From: Prillingera fragicola
Lineage: Eukaryota > Basidiomycota > Tremellomycetes > Trichosporonales > Trichosporonaceae
Assembly (NCBI GenBank): GCA_002335605.1
Contig: BEDY01000002.1
Location: forward strand, 2,170,001 to 2,234,000
Direction: 5' to 3'
DNA: 64,000 nucleotides
The position numbers were made by a program, and so were the translations under genes. The notes under the pieces are model-generated. The model worked only from the letters and a program-made list of their open reading frames with translations. It had not been told where the DNA came from and searched no databases. Position 1 is the first letter of the stretch. Each line of letters starts with the position of its first letter. This document shows positions 32,822 through 45,846 of this stretch, in pieces.

Positions 32822-34840
32822 ATGTCGCCCAAACCCACCCCTCCGCCGGAAGACTCGAGCGCATCCGCCCTAGCCGCTTCTGCTGCAGCGTCTGCTCGCA
32901 CGTCCCCGACGTCAGTCACGCCGGATTGTCCCCCTCCAAAGAAGAAGGGAAGTGGGAGCAGCGCTGGCGCACGTGCAAAGCCCAACAAGGGCTGGTCGAC
33001 ATCCACCACCGGAGAAGGTTCATCATCACGTTCCATTGCCGAAGATATGCCCGTGACGCCAATGATGGACGAGCTCACGGACGAATCCAGCGACGACAGC
33101 GACGAGAGCGATGAGCTCGAAGACGCTGAAGGTATTGATCGCGAAATGACCGTCGGCAGTGGTGGTGGTGAACTTGAAGATGTTTCCGGCAAGGAATTGT
33201 GAGTGTGCCTGTGTTTGGCGGGGGCTGACGGCCAACAGGGTGTACACTCTCGAAGTGATCCAGCAACCACAACGAGCGCGAGCTTGCGGATTCGGAGACA
33301 AGGTGCGTAGCTCCTTGGCGTGCGCTTCCACCCCGAGACTAATGCATGCAGGATCGACGACCGTTGTCACCACCGCCGATCATCCAGCTGAGGATCTTTG
33401 ACAAAGCAGGAAAGAGCATTTCTCCACAGTGAGTGACTTGTGGCGAGATCAAGCTGATAAACAGCTCTATCGACTTTCATCGGTTCATCCTCATGGTCGA
33501 CTTATGGAACGGTGATCGTACCCAGCAGCGGAGCATTGTCATGCACCCCGGTGCTCGGCAGGACCAATATGCCTTGTTCACTCATGCGGCATCGAGGTCT
33601 GCATCCGCATCCAATTCCTTTGACATGGCTCAGTCTACATTCAGCCGTGCCCCTCTACGACCAGGAGGACCAGGTTGGCATGGGTCCGAGTGGCCTGGAT
33701 ATGGTGAGTTATCGTCGGCGGGTCGAAGGCGGTTGTTGACTTTTTGCAGGACCAAGCCACGGACCACCACAACCCTACCCTCATCAGGCTCATTCCTCTC
33801 ACTACCCTCCCCCCGTCTCCGGATGGCCACCACCACCACCACCAGGGCAAGGGCAAGGCGATCAGTTGGCTCCACCAGCCGCGGGCCATCGTGGCACCTC
33901 TCCATATGGTCCGCCCAGCGACGAGTGGTATGACGAGCAGCGTCCCTCATCCTCGTCATCACGGCACGCAATGCTCTCTGGCGAACAACGTCCTCCTTCG
34001 GCAACGCAGGAACCGCGATGGACATCAGAAGGCGGGCACCCCTCAGCTGACTATGGGCCGGATCGATCTGCCTCCTATCCGTCTTCATTCCGCCCCGCGA
34101 CGTCGGATGGGAGCTGGCAAAAGGAACATTCGTTCATACCAGCTCGCGATGGCCGGCCACACACTGCCGGCTATGGGGACTGGGAAAGAAATTATGCTCC
34201 AGAACCCCGCCCCTGGTCAGCGTCAGGCGACTCGGCGCGGCGGTCACAGTCATTGTTTACCCATGCTCCTGCGCCTTCCCCACGCGGTGCTCAGCCATCA
34301 CTCCCGTTAACGGCGTCCCCATCCTCCACACCCACCCCTCTCTATGCCGAGCCTTACTCTGACCGCCTGACGTCGACGTCGCACTACAGTCGCGTCCTCG
34401 TCGGTTCCATGGGCGCTGTGTGTCAGCGCCTGAAAGGCCTAGACGGAGAACCTGGTCTCTTCTTCTTTGCCCACGACTTGGGTATTCGCACAGAGGGGAC
34501 GTTTTCACTCCGGTTCACCCTCGTCGATCTCGCTCCGTAAGTTCTTCTCAAGCCGTGGAATTCTGTTACTGATGAGCCCAGTGTCACCGCTTCAACAGTG
34601 GTAAAGGACCAAGCGACACCTATTCTTGCTAGAATATTTAGCAAGTCGTTTACAGTATAGTGAGTACCCGGCACGCGCACACGCCATTCGAGGCTAACCT
34701 CGAACAGCTCCGCGAAACGCTTCCCCGGAGTCCTCCCAACGACAGGCTTGACACAATGCTTTGCGGATCAGAGTGTTCGCCTCCCGACGCGACAAAAGAG
34801 GGCAAACAACGGCGGCGGAAGCGCCAAGCGAAAAAAGTAA
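32822..34840 (+). CDS. velB: Velvet-domain regulator, VelB type
   Basis: Seven exons, 32822-33198, 33239-33302, 33352-33428, 33465-33703, 33750-34536, 34582-34659 and 34708-34840, encode 584 residues. The velvet domain begins near residue 126 with VYTLEVIQQPQRARACGFGD and DRRPLSPPPIIQL, then SIDFHRFILMVDLW. It is interrupted by a Pro/Ser/Gly-rich insert of about 280 residues (roughly 190-470). It resumes with VLVGSMGAVCQRLKG, FFFAHDLGIRTEGTFSLRF and AKRFPGVLPTTGLTQCFAD. A disordered insert between velvet halves is typical of VelB rather than VosA or VeA. Residues 1-125 are Ser/Glu/Asp-rich and the last residues GGSAKRKK may be a nuclear signal. Velvet proteins are NF-kB-like DNA-binding dimers controlling development and secondary metabolism. 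Confidence 0.93.
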
Positions 34841-35170
34841 CTGCCAACTGCATAGCCATGGACATTCCGTTTTTCTTATATTCCTTACCCATTGTAACAC
34901 TTACACTATCTCTGGTTTATACACTCAGTACCGACATATGTGACTACCCGTTGTGTCCTCTACTATGTCTTGTGCACGAGGAGAGATGCACTGCCCATTT
35001 TTGTTTTCATGCATATGCAGCACGTCTTGAAGAGTGCCCTCTCAATGATATTGCGTAAAGGTGGAGCCCTATCCAGGGGGACCAAATATACTTCCGCCAA
35101 ACGTGACTGCTTTCTCCAAGTGTCAACAATGCGAACCATCTTGCCACTTGTTTCCTTCCACCCACTCATC
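34841..35170. other. Intergenic region
   Basis: 330 bp between the velvet stop and the next start codon. AT-richer than its surroundings (34850-34960); nothing else seen. Confidence 0.5.
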
Positions 35171-36878
35171 ATGTCCGCCGCCTCAACACCACCCAAGCGC
35201 TCACGGCGTCGCGATCGCATGGGCTCCATCAGTCCCGCCGCAGCATTCATGGAGGATGCCCCAGGGACGCCCGAGCCGACCCGCGCCCGCATTCGCAATC
35301 TCGAAGGCCAGGTTCAGCAGCTTGTGCGAAAGAACCATGCGCTAGAGGTGGGTTGTGAGGATTGATGCGTGCTGATGGAGTGTAGCGTAGGATTACCGAG
35401 GAGTCTCGCGCTCTGCAGGACAAGGTCGAGGACCGCGACCGGGAGCTCGCTACCATCAAGTTCGGGAGCGGCAGGGAGGTCCGGCGGGTGGCCAAGCTGG
35501 AGAAGGAGTTGCAGTACTACCGCACCGAGAGCGAGGAGCTGAGGGAAGAGGTGTGTATCAAAGCCATTGATCCTTTCTATGCTGATATACTGTAGCTGGA
35601 GCTTCGGGCAACAGTTCACGCCCACGCAGCGGCGATCGCTGCTGCCGACGAGGAACTGCGAATGATGGAGCTTCAGCAGCGCCTTGCCAAGGCAGAGGCG
35701 CAGAGCGTTGTGCACCAGCACCAAATGGGGTTGTATCAATCACGCGCGGAAGATCTTGCGGCTTCTGCCAAGACAAAGTCTGCACGCATTGCCGATCTTG
35801 AGGTGAGTGATGAAAGTCGTCAGGCGCTGACGAGGAGGCTGCACTTGAGACGGCCAACACGTCGCTGTCCCACCAACGGGCGGCAGAGGATAAGGCCAAG
35901 GCGCTCGCTTCTAGTACGAATGGCGAGACCCGAGCAGAGATCGTGTCCCTGGAAGCCAAGGTGACCAAGTTGGAGGAAAAGAATGCAAAGTTGGAAGAGC
36001 ACACAAACACGTTGAAGGAGAAGGAGCGTGAGGCCCGTGCCGAGCTGGAACAGCTTCAAAACGACGACCAAACCAAGGGCGGATTCTCTGACGCAGAAAG
36101 GGCCGAACTCCGAGCTCAGTTGCGTTCTGCCAAGGCCGAGGCCAAGAAGCGCGCCGAGGAGGCGACCGACGCAACCGAGGAGCTCGAAACGTACAAGGAG
36201 TCGGCCAAGGAACGCCTTCAGACTCTCAAGACCAAGTACCGCGCCGCAGAGGAGGAGCGTATTAGGCTTGCTGGCGTGGAGGAGGAGCTCGAGGCGCTCA
36301 AGTCTGCGGGTGCCAAAGCAGCCAAGCCCAAGAAGACTTCTGCGCGGGCCACTGCCTCGCCGGAACTCGTCAAGGTCAAGAAGAGCGTTCTGTCGATGCC
36401 CAAGAAGGCAGCCAAGGTCCGCAAGGTAGGTCTTTGGTTGGCACACACGCTGACGTTTAGGCGAGCCCGGCTGATAGCGACTCCGACGTCGATATCATCA
36501 AGAAGAAGCCCAAGAAGGCAGAGGAAGCGCCTGCAGCCAAGGTTCTCGGCGAGAGCGACCGCAACCGCGCCAAGTCTGCCGTCGTAGACTCGGACTCCGA
36601 CTCGACTTCTAAATCCGCAATGCCCAAAGCCACAGGCATCAAGAAGAAACGCAAGCTTCTCGGCGGCGCCGCACCGGCGTTCAACTGGGACCATGTCATG
36701 GACGTACGTATGCGGCAATACATTTGATGCTGTGGATACAAACTACAGAGTGCAACGCTGACAATCATTCTAGAGCGGCGACGGCGTTATCCCGACAACC
36801 CTCTCGCCCATCAAGACTGGCGCGAGGACGATTGGCAACATACCCCGCGCAGGCTTTGGAAATCTGAAGCGATTCTAG
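35171..36878 (+). CDS. Coiled-coil protein, unknown function
   Basis: Six exons, 35171-35347, 35386-35550, 35596-35802, 35835-36425, 36461-36703 and 36774-36878, encode 495 residues. All five introns are phase 0. The intron at 35803-35834 is 32 nt, or 35 if the second GAG of GAGGAG is used. The first 30 residues are basic (PPKRSRRRDR). Residues about 40-370 are almost continuous coiled coil rich in Glu/Lys/Ala/Leu, starting ARIRNLEGQVQQLVRKNHAL. A Lys-rich region (KAAKPKKTSARA, KKKPKKAEEAP) and Ser-Asp repeats follow. The C-terminus has FNWDHVMD and VIPTTLSPIKTGAR. The composition suggests a nuclear or spindle-associated structural protein; no family recognised. Confidence 0.85.
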
Positions 36879-36937
36879 AGATGATACCGATACCGATAAT
36901 GATGCGATGTTGATGCTTGTTCTAGATTCGGCGACGA

Positions 36938-38943
36938 CTACCCCTCAAACCTGTACCGCTCACGCAGGCGCTGACCGTACTTGAACATGACTAATGGTGC
37001 TGGAACGGCAACGACAGCGACAAAAGCAAGGAGTGAGCCTCCCCATCCCCAGCCGAGGGCGCCGAACATTTGAGGGGCGAAGATGGGAAGCACACAGGCG
37101 GTAACTGACCGCAACTGTGGCCAAGTCAGCCAAGACTCTCCACGTCGCAGAAGGATTACTCACCGCTGTGGCACCTCCGATGGCAGCAGCCGAGTAAGGG
37201 AAGAATGCGTCGATGAGAAAGTTTTGCAGCGAGTTGAAGGCCATCATGAGGCCGAAACAGATGATGGCTTGGCCCACCATCGGACCCATCCAATGCGTTT
37301 GTGCGTGTGCTGTCCATCCCTATGCTGGTCAGTTTGTTTCTGGGCCTAGAACTCACAAAGATGAAGAGACCTATGGGCATGATGATCATGCCAATTTGAG
37401 TGAGTACCAAGCGATACTCGGGCTGCCCTTCGTCCTTGTTGACCTTTGAGAGATGCTTGTAAATCTTGTCCTGCTGCGTCGACGCTACCACCGCTGCGCT
37501 TCCGAACCCAATAGCCATGCCTAGATACGAGAACGGAAGAATGGGAGTAGACCACTCGTAGCTGAATAGCCCTGGACGTTTCATCGGCTCCCTGCCAAAC
37601 AGAAGGGGCACGGACACGAGGAAGACGTAGATGATGCCGTAGATGTAGGCGTAGTAGGTTGCAAACATGATGGCGACCGGGTTGGTGAACAGGAGTCGTG
37701 GGGGTCGTGAGAACGCGCGGCCAAACGTCGCACGAGCCTGGTCTGACGAGACCATTGCGCGCATCCAGTTCAAGTCGTGGATGATGCGCTTGGGAGAAAC
37801 ACGGTCCCAAAACGAGCTGACATCGGCTTGGGGGTGCTGAATGCGATACTGCAGCTTCTTATGGATAACTCTGTGGTTGTCAGTGAATCTTCGCGCCTGG
37901 CAGACTCACGGAGCATAAGTCTCCTGCGTGAATGCAAAGAGCAGAACCCAGTTGATCGCTGCAAGGATTGTGATGGTACCGTACAGCCAGCGCCATCCGC
38001 CATAGAGAATCCAGTAGCCGAGCATGGGGCCAAACACGGGTCCAGCCATGGGACCGACAGCGTAAATGCTCACTGGCTTGCCGCGCTCATGTGGGGCAAA
38101 CACCTAGCACGTAAGCCACATTGTCAGAGCACAAGCTGGAACTTACATCGGCACAAGTCGCTACTCCTAATGCTGGCCCGACCGAGGCGAATGCGCCGCA
38201 GAAGAAGCGAAGCACGATGAGGGCAGTCATGCTGAGGAAGGTCAGCATCGTAGCCCGGGTTAGTACCGCGGCCACGCCACTGTACTCACTTCGGGGCAAA
38301 GGCCGTCCCGAGACTGAAGAGCACGTAGCAGATTTGTGATGTGTGATAAGATACTTGACGGCCGTACAGTTCAGAGATGGGCGCAAAGAGGAAAGGACCA
38401 GCACTGCGACGTCAGCCACAACATCCACCACGAGCAGTGCTATAGTTACCCTAGTCCTAGCACGTAGCCAGCAGTGACCATGACCGCAATCTTCTCATTT
38501 GGTTCGTGAAACGACTCCATAGAAGCATGGATACCCGGGACGGCAATACTACTTCCACACGTAGCGATAAACCCAGTCACAGCCACAGTCAAGGTAGTGC
38601 GCCACCGCCGACTATTAGGCCAGTTGCGCGGGTTCTCCGGCGACGCCTCAAAGTTTTCCAAAGCACGCGCAGCCTCGCGCGCCGACCGTGTGGACAGGTG
38701 CGTCTCTGCGTGCTTGAGCGGCGGCAGGGCGTTGAGGGTCGTATCGGCGTCGAGATCCGGTTCGCCCTCGTTACACGGCGGGCCATCGTAGGAGGCCATC
38801 GTCTCGGCGCCGGCCGTGGTTTCCGATACATGTGTCGTGCTGGGGTTCTCCAGCTGTAGTCCAGGGAGTCCAGCCTGCTTCTCGACATCGACAGGTGGGT
38901 GCTTGGGATCTGGTGGTCCCAGAGTCGGCGCGCTGGCGGACAT
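36938..38943 (-). CDS. MFS transporter (DHA1 drug:H+ antiporter type)
   Basis: Seven exons, 38450-38943, 38290-38403, 38147-38231, 37910-38103, 37357-37870, 37164-37319 and 36938-37114, encode 577 residues. A cytosolic N-terminus of about 110 residues precedes roughly 12 membrane segments (WRTTLTVAVTGFIATCGSS onward). Motif A appears as APISELYGRQVSY. Antiporter-like motif C is SIYAVGPMAGPVFGPMLGYW. The central loop is basic (ARATFGRAFSRPPRL). It is probably a plasma-membrane proton-coupled exporter of drugs or polyamines; the substrate cannot be told. An in-frame ATG at 39021 would add 26 residues. Its 3' end is 59 bp from that of the coiled-coil gene. Confidence 0.9.
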
Positions 38944-39498
38944 GATGTGGGTTGGAGCAAAAACAGTGGCGGGCGTGTGTAACGGGCGAGACTGTGACAG
39001 TAGAGGTATAAACAGACCCATTCAGCCGAGCTGTTATGACCTCGTCAACGTCGGGGGAGGTCGGAACTCTGCCAGTGGTCGATGTAAGTCAGCTGCAGAG
39101 ACCTCGTTGCCAATGTGGATTGAGTGCGTAATGGACGAGTCAGAGAATAGAAAGTGGGGGTGGATGGCGGAGCACCACTCGGCCAACTCCGGACTCTGCG
39201 CAGAATTCCCGTTGAACGCCGACCGTGGGTCGTGATGATCTTAAGCATCTTATCAGTGACTTGCTCGGGCATCAACATGGCGGGAGGCTGCAATAAACCG
39301 ACACCATGGGTTCAGCACGCTTAGGCAGTGTATCCACCGTTCTCCACTCGCAACAAATGCATTGTTATCAAGCTCTAGTGAACACTAAAGACACGAACAG
39401 TCGGCCTCGGAAGTATGCTGCGGGGAGCACTTAGCGCCATGTGCGGCCCACTCGGCCGTAAAGATCTAGACGACTACCCACACTCCTCTCGACCCATC
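38944..39498. other. Promoter region of the MFS gene
   Basis: 555 bp between the transporter start and the TFG1 stop. A TTTATAC element lies on the minus strand near 39006-39012. No gene seen. Confidence 0.4.
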
Positions 39499-41796
39499 TT
39501 ACGCCGAATAGAACTGGGGCTTGACGCGCAGCTTCTTGCCCTCTTCCTTGTCCGTAAGCTCGCGAATGTAGTGCAGGAACACGGCCTGGTTCCTTGTACT
39601 GTTGGCCGGGCCAGCCTCGCGAATCTGCGTCGCAAAGGCATGGATAGCAGTCGACATGGGGATGAGCTCCTGCGGCTGCGAGAGAAGCCAGTCCAGCACC
39701 TGCTGACGCTGGATCATGCCAGGGAAGCTCTCCTCGGGCACTGGCGTCGCCGAACCAGACGACCGCTTCTTCTTCTTCTTCTGACCGTCCACGGCTGGGC
39801 TACCGGCGCGGTCAGACGGCGTCGCCGAGTCCTCTGGAGTCTTGCGCTTGTTGCTCTGCGAGAGACCAGAGGGACCGTTCGTAGAGCCAGTAGGTGCTGA
39901 ATCGCGCAGTGGTGACTCCGAGCTGGCCTTGCGCTTGGCCGACTTGGACTTGGGACGCGATGCTCCAGGCGTTCCTGCAGCAGAGGTAGCACCAGGCGAA
40001 CCGCTGCGGCCGAGGGTCGGGGAGGTGGCACGGCCGTCGGGTCCAGGACTGCCGCGTCCGTCTGGAGAGGCTCCGCGTACAAGAGGGGAACCGGCACGGC
40101 TGCGGCTGCGACTGGGACTAGCTCCACGCGAGGCCGCGCGCTTGGCCAACAGAGCTGCACCAGCTCCGGGAGGAGCCGTGCCAGCACGGTCCGGAGTTGG
40201 CGGCTGAAGACGCCGACTCGGAGATCCACGGTCTCCTGGCGGACGGGAGCCAGCACGAGAGCCCGAGCGGCTGGGGCGCTCAGCAGATCCAGGTGCCTTG
40301 TCCTTGTCCTTGTCTTTGCCATCCTCCGTATCGCTGTCGCTGCTGTCATCGTCGTCGTCGGTGCTCTCGTACAGATCGCCATCCTCCTCCCTCTTGCGCA
40401 TCATCTTGCGCAACTTCTTGCCCTCGCTTGTCAACTTGTCGCCAAACAAGTCATCATCGTCATCGTCTCCATCCTCGAGCTGCGGCCTGTCACCAACATT
40501 GGCATTGGCCCAGCGGTACTCCATCTTTTGCCGCTCCTGTACTTGTTAGCCTGGCAAACATAATAAAAACCAACCTCCTGAATCTTCTTTTCGTCATCCT
40601 CCTCCTTGTTATGGTAGAATGTGTTACTGTCCTCGTCGTCTTGGAACTCTTCGTTGACATCAAAGTCGAGTTCCTCGTCGACACCACCATCCATCTCTGA
40701 CTCCATCTTGCGGCCACGGCCCTCGCGGTCAAAGTCGTCCTCGTACCGGTCGCCACCGGCGCGAGGTGGGCCCATCATCATGCGACGGCCCCGGGAGCGC
40801 TCCTCATCCTTGTTGGCTCGTATGTTCCACTCCATGCGCTGAGCACGATCCTCGAGAGGATGCAGACCCTGCGGCTCGACCTTGACGGCCGACCCAGACC
40901 CAGATGGACCCGCGTTCTCCTGGCGCTGACCCCAACGGTTGTGTACCTTGTACTTGGCCTGCATCTCGAACTGGACGTTTAGCTTGCTCCATGCTGCCAT
41001 GTTTACTCACGTATTTGTTGGCCTGGTCCGAGTCCATCACCTCGAAGGGACGCTTGGCTTCAAACTTGTACGTGCGGCCTAGGGGTACCATCGTAAAGGT
41101 CGATCCCTCGCCTTCGTTGATCAGGAGGACCGTTGGAAGCGTTGCCTGCTCCATCATACGGCCGACCCAGTACTCGGGCACTGGAGGGTTCGGAGTAGGG
41201 TTCTTGGCCTCGAGAACCCACGGATGCGCCTCTTCACGTCGAAGCTTGATCACATCAATGTCCTGATGAAACACCTCCTTGACGTTTCGCTTTCCTCGCC
41301 GTTTGCCCGACTGGCCCGGTGCCGTGCCAACCAACGACATGTCCATCTCGGTGCGCTTCTCCACAACAGGCTTGCCCTCGTCGTCCAATACCGGCTTTCC
41401 CTCCTCGTCGTACACGTAGCGTCCAATGATTTTCCCCTCTTCATCGGTGGCAAACTGAGGAGGCTGTTTGGGGCCGGGCTGTTTGCGGTTCAGGAGAATG
41501 GGCTGAGGAATCTTTGATGGATCAATCTCCTTTTGCGAGTTGAGCTTCATCAGGTTGTACCGCCGTCCGCTGCCAGGCTCTGCCGACACAATCTGGATCT
41601 CTATTATGTTGGGATTGGGCTCGGCCTTGACCTTTGCTGCCTCGGCAGCGGCAGTCGCTGCCGCATCAGGCTTTGGCGGTGCAGGGCGTGCAGGAGGGCG
41701 AGGGCGAGGTTTCGGCGATGACGCTGCCGCTGGGGCTCGTGCAAGGCCTTTTGGAAGCTGCCTGTTCTTCTTCTTTAGGAAGAAGGCCTCGCCCAT
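39499..41796 (-). CDS. TFG1: TFIIF large subunit (RAP74/Tfg1)
   Basis: Three exons, 41011-41796, 40575-40970 and 39499-40536, encode 739 residues. The N-terminal dimerisation region includes NIIEIQIVSAEPGSGRRYNL and KPFEV-like elements (AKRPFEVMDSDQANKY, HNRWGQRQENAG, RMEWNIRANKDEE). An acidic-basic centre follows, with many Asp runs, then a Ser/Pro/Arg-rich disordered region. The C-terminal winged-helix region reads MIQRQQVLDWLLSQPQEL to AVFLHYIRELTDKEEGKK. TFIIF binds RNA polymerase II and stabilises the initiation complex. The second intron has an unusual GTTGGT donor. It is divergent from VPS18 with 250 bp between starts. Confidence 0.93.
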
Positions 41797-42046
41797 GGTG
41801 GTTGAGAGATAGGAGATGAAGAGGTATTGTTCACTCATTCATCATTAGGTGGCAACAAGTACCATCCTGCACTCGTCACTCGATCGATTTGCTTCCGTTG
41901 AACTCATAGGCATGCAAGAAAGGGTGAGCCTAAAAGAAGGTACGGGCGCCTAACAGAGGCTGGGTGCATGACGTTGTGGACTGTGCGATTGACATCCATG
42001 AAGCCGAGCTCAGACCATTGCCTCTCAACCCACGACATCAAGCACC

Positions 42047-45000
42047 ATGCCCATGTTTGACGACTGTGAGTACAACATCAGGATTCATCTGCTAGAGCTC
42101 ACTCTCCAGTCGTCGAGCATGCCGCTGGGCCATCAGCAACGCGGCCTCATGGTGCCACCGCACAGTCTGCCCTCGCCGGCGTCGAGTACCAGGGCTTTGA
42201 GGAGGACTCGGGAACAGGCGACGAGGTGTCGGGTCTGGTACGATCAGTAAGTGCCATGCTTGTAGAACTAGACTGATCATATCAGCTGGAGACAGGCTTC
42301 GTCCCTTCGTCGCGCCTCGCAGCCAGCCTTCCTCCACTCTTCGCTCTATCGCGCGTACAGTACACGCCTCCGGCTGATATCTTGGCTTTGACAGCCACCA
42401 ACAATGTGCTGTTCTTTGCGACTCTCCCTCTCTCTGTTGTCATCATTGATCTCAAACACCCCGAGGATATCGTCACAGTTGAGCTGCCCCGACCAGCAGA
42501 AAAGGGCTCACATTCGCGCGACGTCGCAATCCGTCGCCTCTTTGCGGACCCCACCGCGCGGCATCTTATCATCACTACTAGCACCGGGGATGCGTTCTAT
42601 CTACCTATCACTGGCAACCCCAGTACTCAGTCGAGGCGGCCCCGAGCGCTCCGCCTTCGCCAGCACCTCACAGTTGTGGCCTGGTCCCCCCTCTCGGGGG
42701 CCAACGCCGATGGCACCGATGCAGCAAAGGGCGACGCTGTGACTCCTCCGGCCACCGATGTCCTCTTGGGTTGCGCCAATGGTACGGTTCACTCTATGCC
42801 TTTGCCTCCAGCCGACGACATCTTCAAGGCTGTCAATCTTCCCATGAACCGTGCTGTCGAGCGTGATCTCAACCATGTCTACTCTCTCCCCGATGCCCAG
42901 CAGGTGACGGGCCTTGCGTTTGGATTTTGGAACGCTCACTCGAAACGTTCAGAAAAACGTGCTTGGGTTGTTATGACGACAAAGGAGCGCATATACGAGG
43001 TTCAAGGAGTCGTCACCACCACCATTGCGGGCGGCAAGAACGGTGGCTGGGCTGAGGAGGTCTTTAAGCACATCCGCGATGGCGTACCGAAATTCCAGGA
43101 GCTGCCGGGAGACCCTCCTCGTTCCGAGCTCCGTGTGTCGTACACCACAGTCAGTGGAGACGAGAACGAGGACCTGCCCGCGCCGTCGTCAATCGCTTGG
43201 CTCACAGCTCAAGGGCTGTACCACTCTGGCATCTCCCCCACACCTACCCCTGACATTCTCCACAAACCGTCACTTCTTCCTTATCCTGCCGTTCAGACGG
43301 CTCCTACTCCGGCATTTAGTCGGTCAGCAGCACCTCCTGCAAAGGCACCATCAATACCCATCTCTATCACCATGACCCAGTGGCACTGGCTGCTGCTTTA
43401 CCCTGAGCGTGTCGTGGCATTGTCACGAGAGACGGAGAAGGAAGTCTGGGAAGAGGCTTTGACACTAGTGAGTTTGATTGTTTGGACAATGGAGCACATC
43501 TGACTCCATCAGTCGGCCAACGAGAACGCCATCTCCCTCTCGTCAGATCCCATTTCACGGACATTCTGGGTCTCCACATCACACTCGATCATTGAGGTAG
43601 TTGTCAAGCAGGAGGAGCGTGACGTGTGGCACGCAAAGCTGGGCAAAGGCGACTTCGCCCAAGCTCTCGAGTACGCAAGCACCGCGGGGCAGAGAGATAT
43701 CATCCGTTCAAAGCAGGGGGATGCTCTCTACGACGAGGGCAAGTTCATCCTTGCGGCAAGAGCGTACGCGGAGTCGACACGGAGCTTTGAGTTTGTGACA
43801 CTTCGCTTTGTGGATGCCAATGAGCCTGATGCGTTGCGCGCATATCTCATTGGCAGACTGGACAAGCTGGACAAGAAGGTATATTGTTGGCTGGGTGTCA
43901 GGGCTGACAACTACAGGATCTCACACAACGGATGATGCTCGCTACATGGCTCTTGGAGATCTATCTGAGCAAGTGCAACACGCTCGAGGACCTGATCGCT
44001 GCCGAGTCGGCCACGTCTGACGTCGACAACCTGCACATGGAGCGCACCATGGTTGAGGATGACCTGAAGTCTTTCATGAAGGACTACAAGAACAACCTGG
44101 ATTCTCGCGTCGTGTACGAGCTCATTCTTGGTCACGGCCGCACCGATCTTTACTTGTACTTTGCCGAGCTCAACAAGGATCATGGCAAGGTCGTCGAGCA
44201 CTGGATCACCGAGGAGCAGTGGGCCAAGGCCCTCGACGTCTTGAGTCGCCAAGACTCGCTGGAGCTCTACTACCGCTTTGCCGCAATCCTAATGCGCAAC
44301 GTGCCAAAGGCTGCTGTCGACGCCTGGACCAGGCAATCAGCGCTTGTTCCCAGGCGACTCATTCCGGCATTGCTGCAGCAGCGACATGAGCCTCTAGCGA
44401 CCAACCAAGCTGTGCGCTACCTGGAGCACGTCATCCACCGCCAGGGATCAACCGACTCTACCATCTATAACCTCCTCTTCACAATGTACGCCGCGGCTCC
44501 TGACCCCGACGACGGACCACTTTTGCGTTTCCTCACTTCTTGTCCCGATGACCCGACAACAGAACGGCCATACTACGACCTCGACTATGCGCTGCGACTG
44601 TGCAAGACCCACGGCCGCATCAAGCCATGCGTGCTCATCTACTCCCGCATGGGTCTCTACGAGAGCAGTGTGGACCTGGCGCTTGAGAAGGGCGACCTGG
44701 AGTTGGCGAAAATCAACGCCGACAAGCCCGAGGACGATGATGCGCTGCGCAAGAAGCTGTGGCTCAAGATCGCCAAGTATGTGGTGCAGGAGAAGGGCGA
44801 TATCAAGAGCGCGATGAAGTTCCTCGAATCAACAGAACTGGTCAAGATTGAGGACATTTTGCCCTTCTTCCCCGACTTTGTGGTCATTGATGACTTTAAG
44901 ACCGAGATCTGCACTGCGCTTGAGGATTACAGTGCTCGCATTGACGAACTCAAGCACGAGATGGCCGAGGCTACGCGGTCGGCAGAGTCGATTAAGCGCG

Positions 45001-45633
45001 ACATTGAGGCTCTGGCGACACGATTCGTTGCGGTGGAGCAGGGCGACAAGTGCTGGCGCTGTGGTCTGGGTATTACAACCAGGCAGTTCTACGTCTTCCC
45101 TTGCCAGCATGCATTCCACGCAGACTGCCTCATCACCATGGTGAGTACCTTTCGTTACATGGGCATGGCTAACCTCCCAGGCAACAGAGTACCTCCCAGC
45201 AGCCTCTCTCCGCCGCATCCTCCACCTGCAGAACGAGCTCACCTCGCGGTCGACAGAGCCTGGCGGCCGCGCTCTCCTCTCCTCTCACTTCACCCCAGGA
45301 ACCAACACGCCAAAACGCACCGAACCACCGGCGACAAGCGGCTCAGACTTTCTCTCCGCCGTTCCCGGCCGCAAAACCCTGGCCGCTGCCGGCGACAAGC
45401 TGCGCGATCTCATCGTCCCCGACGTCCTGGCGCAGGCCGTCACTGCCGTCGGCGGCACAGCCAGCTCACGCAAGAAACGCCACGACCCGATGGACAAGGC
45501 GAGGATGGAAGCGGCGCGTGAGGAACTCGACGAGCTCATTGCTTGTGTGTGCCCGCTGTGTGAGGGGGCTATATCGGCTATTGACAGGCCGTTTGTGCGT
45601 GAGGACGAGGATGTTAGCGGGTGGGAAATCTAG
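42047..45633 (+). CDS. VPS18: HOPS/CORVET subunit Vps18 (Pep3)
   Basis: Six exons, 42047-42065, 42110-42246, 42286-43467, 43513-43878, 43917-45140 and 45181-45633, encode 1126 residues. The first coding exon is only 19 nt. The N-terminal half is a beta-propeller-like region (DVAIRRLFADPTARHLIITT). The C-terminal half is an alpha-solenoid of clathrin-repeat type (LDYALRLCKTHGRIKPCVLI, YESSVDLALEKGDLELAKIN). A RING-H2 domain closes the protein: CWRCGLG and FPCQHAFHADCLI near 946-976, completed by CVCPLCEG near 1098, then IDRPF. The long spacing inside the RING is usual for Vps18. It acts in tethering at endosomes and the vacuole. Confidence 0.95.
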
Positions 45634-45846
45634 TAGTTGTCTAGTGGTAGTACTTGGGATGGCAGCATGTGAGCAGATGTACAGACAGCTTGTTTGGTTC
45701 CGAATGACGATGAAAGCGGCCAAGTCCGAGTCACCCGACTATATATAACCAATGGCCATTTGACTCTCTCCACATCCACCTTCAAACCTACGTGAGCAAG
45801 TCATCTCTCACTGCTCAGCATCACTTCCTCTGCCTCGAGGGCTACA

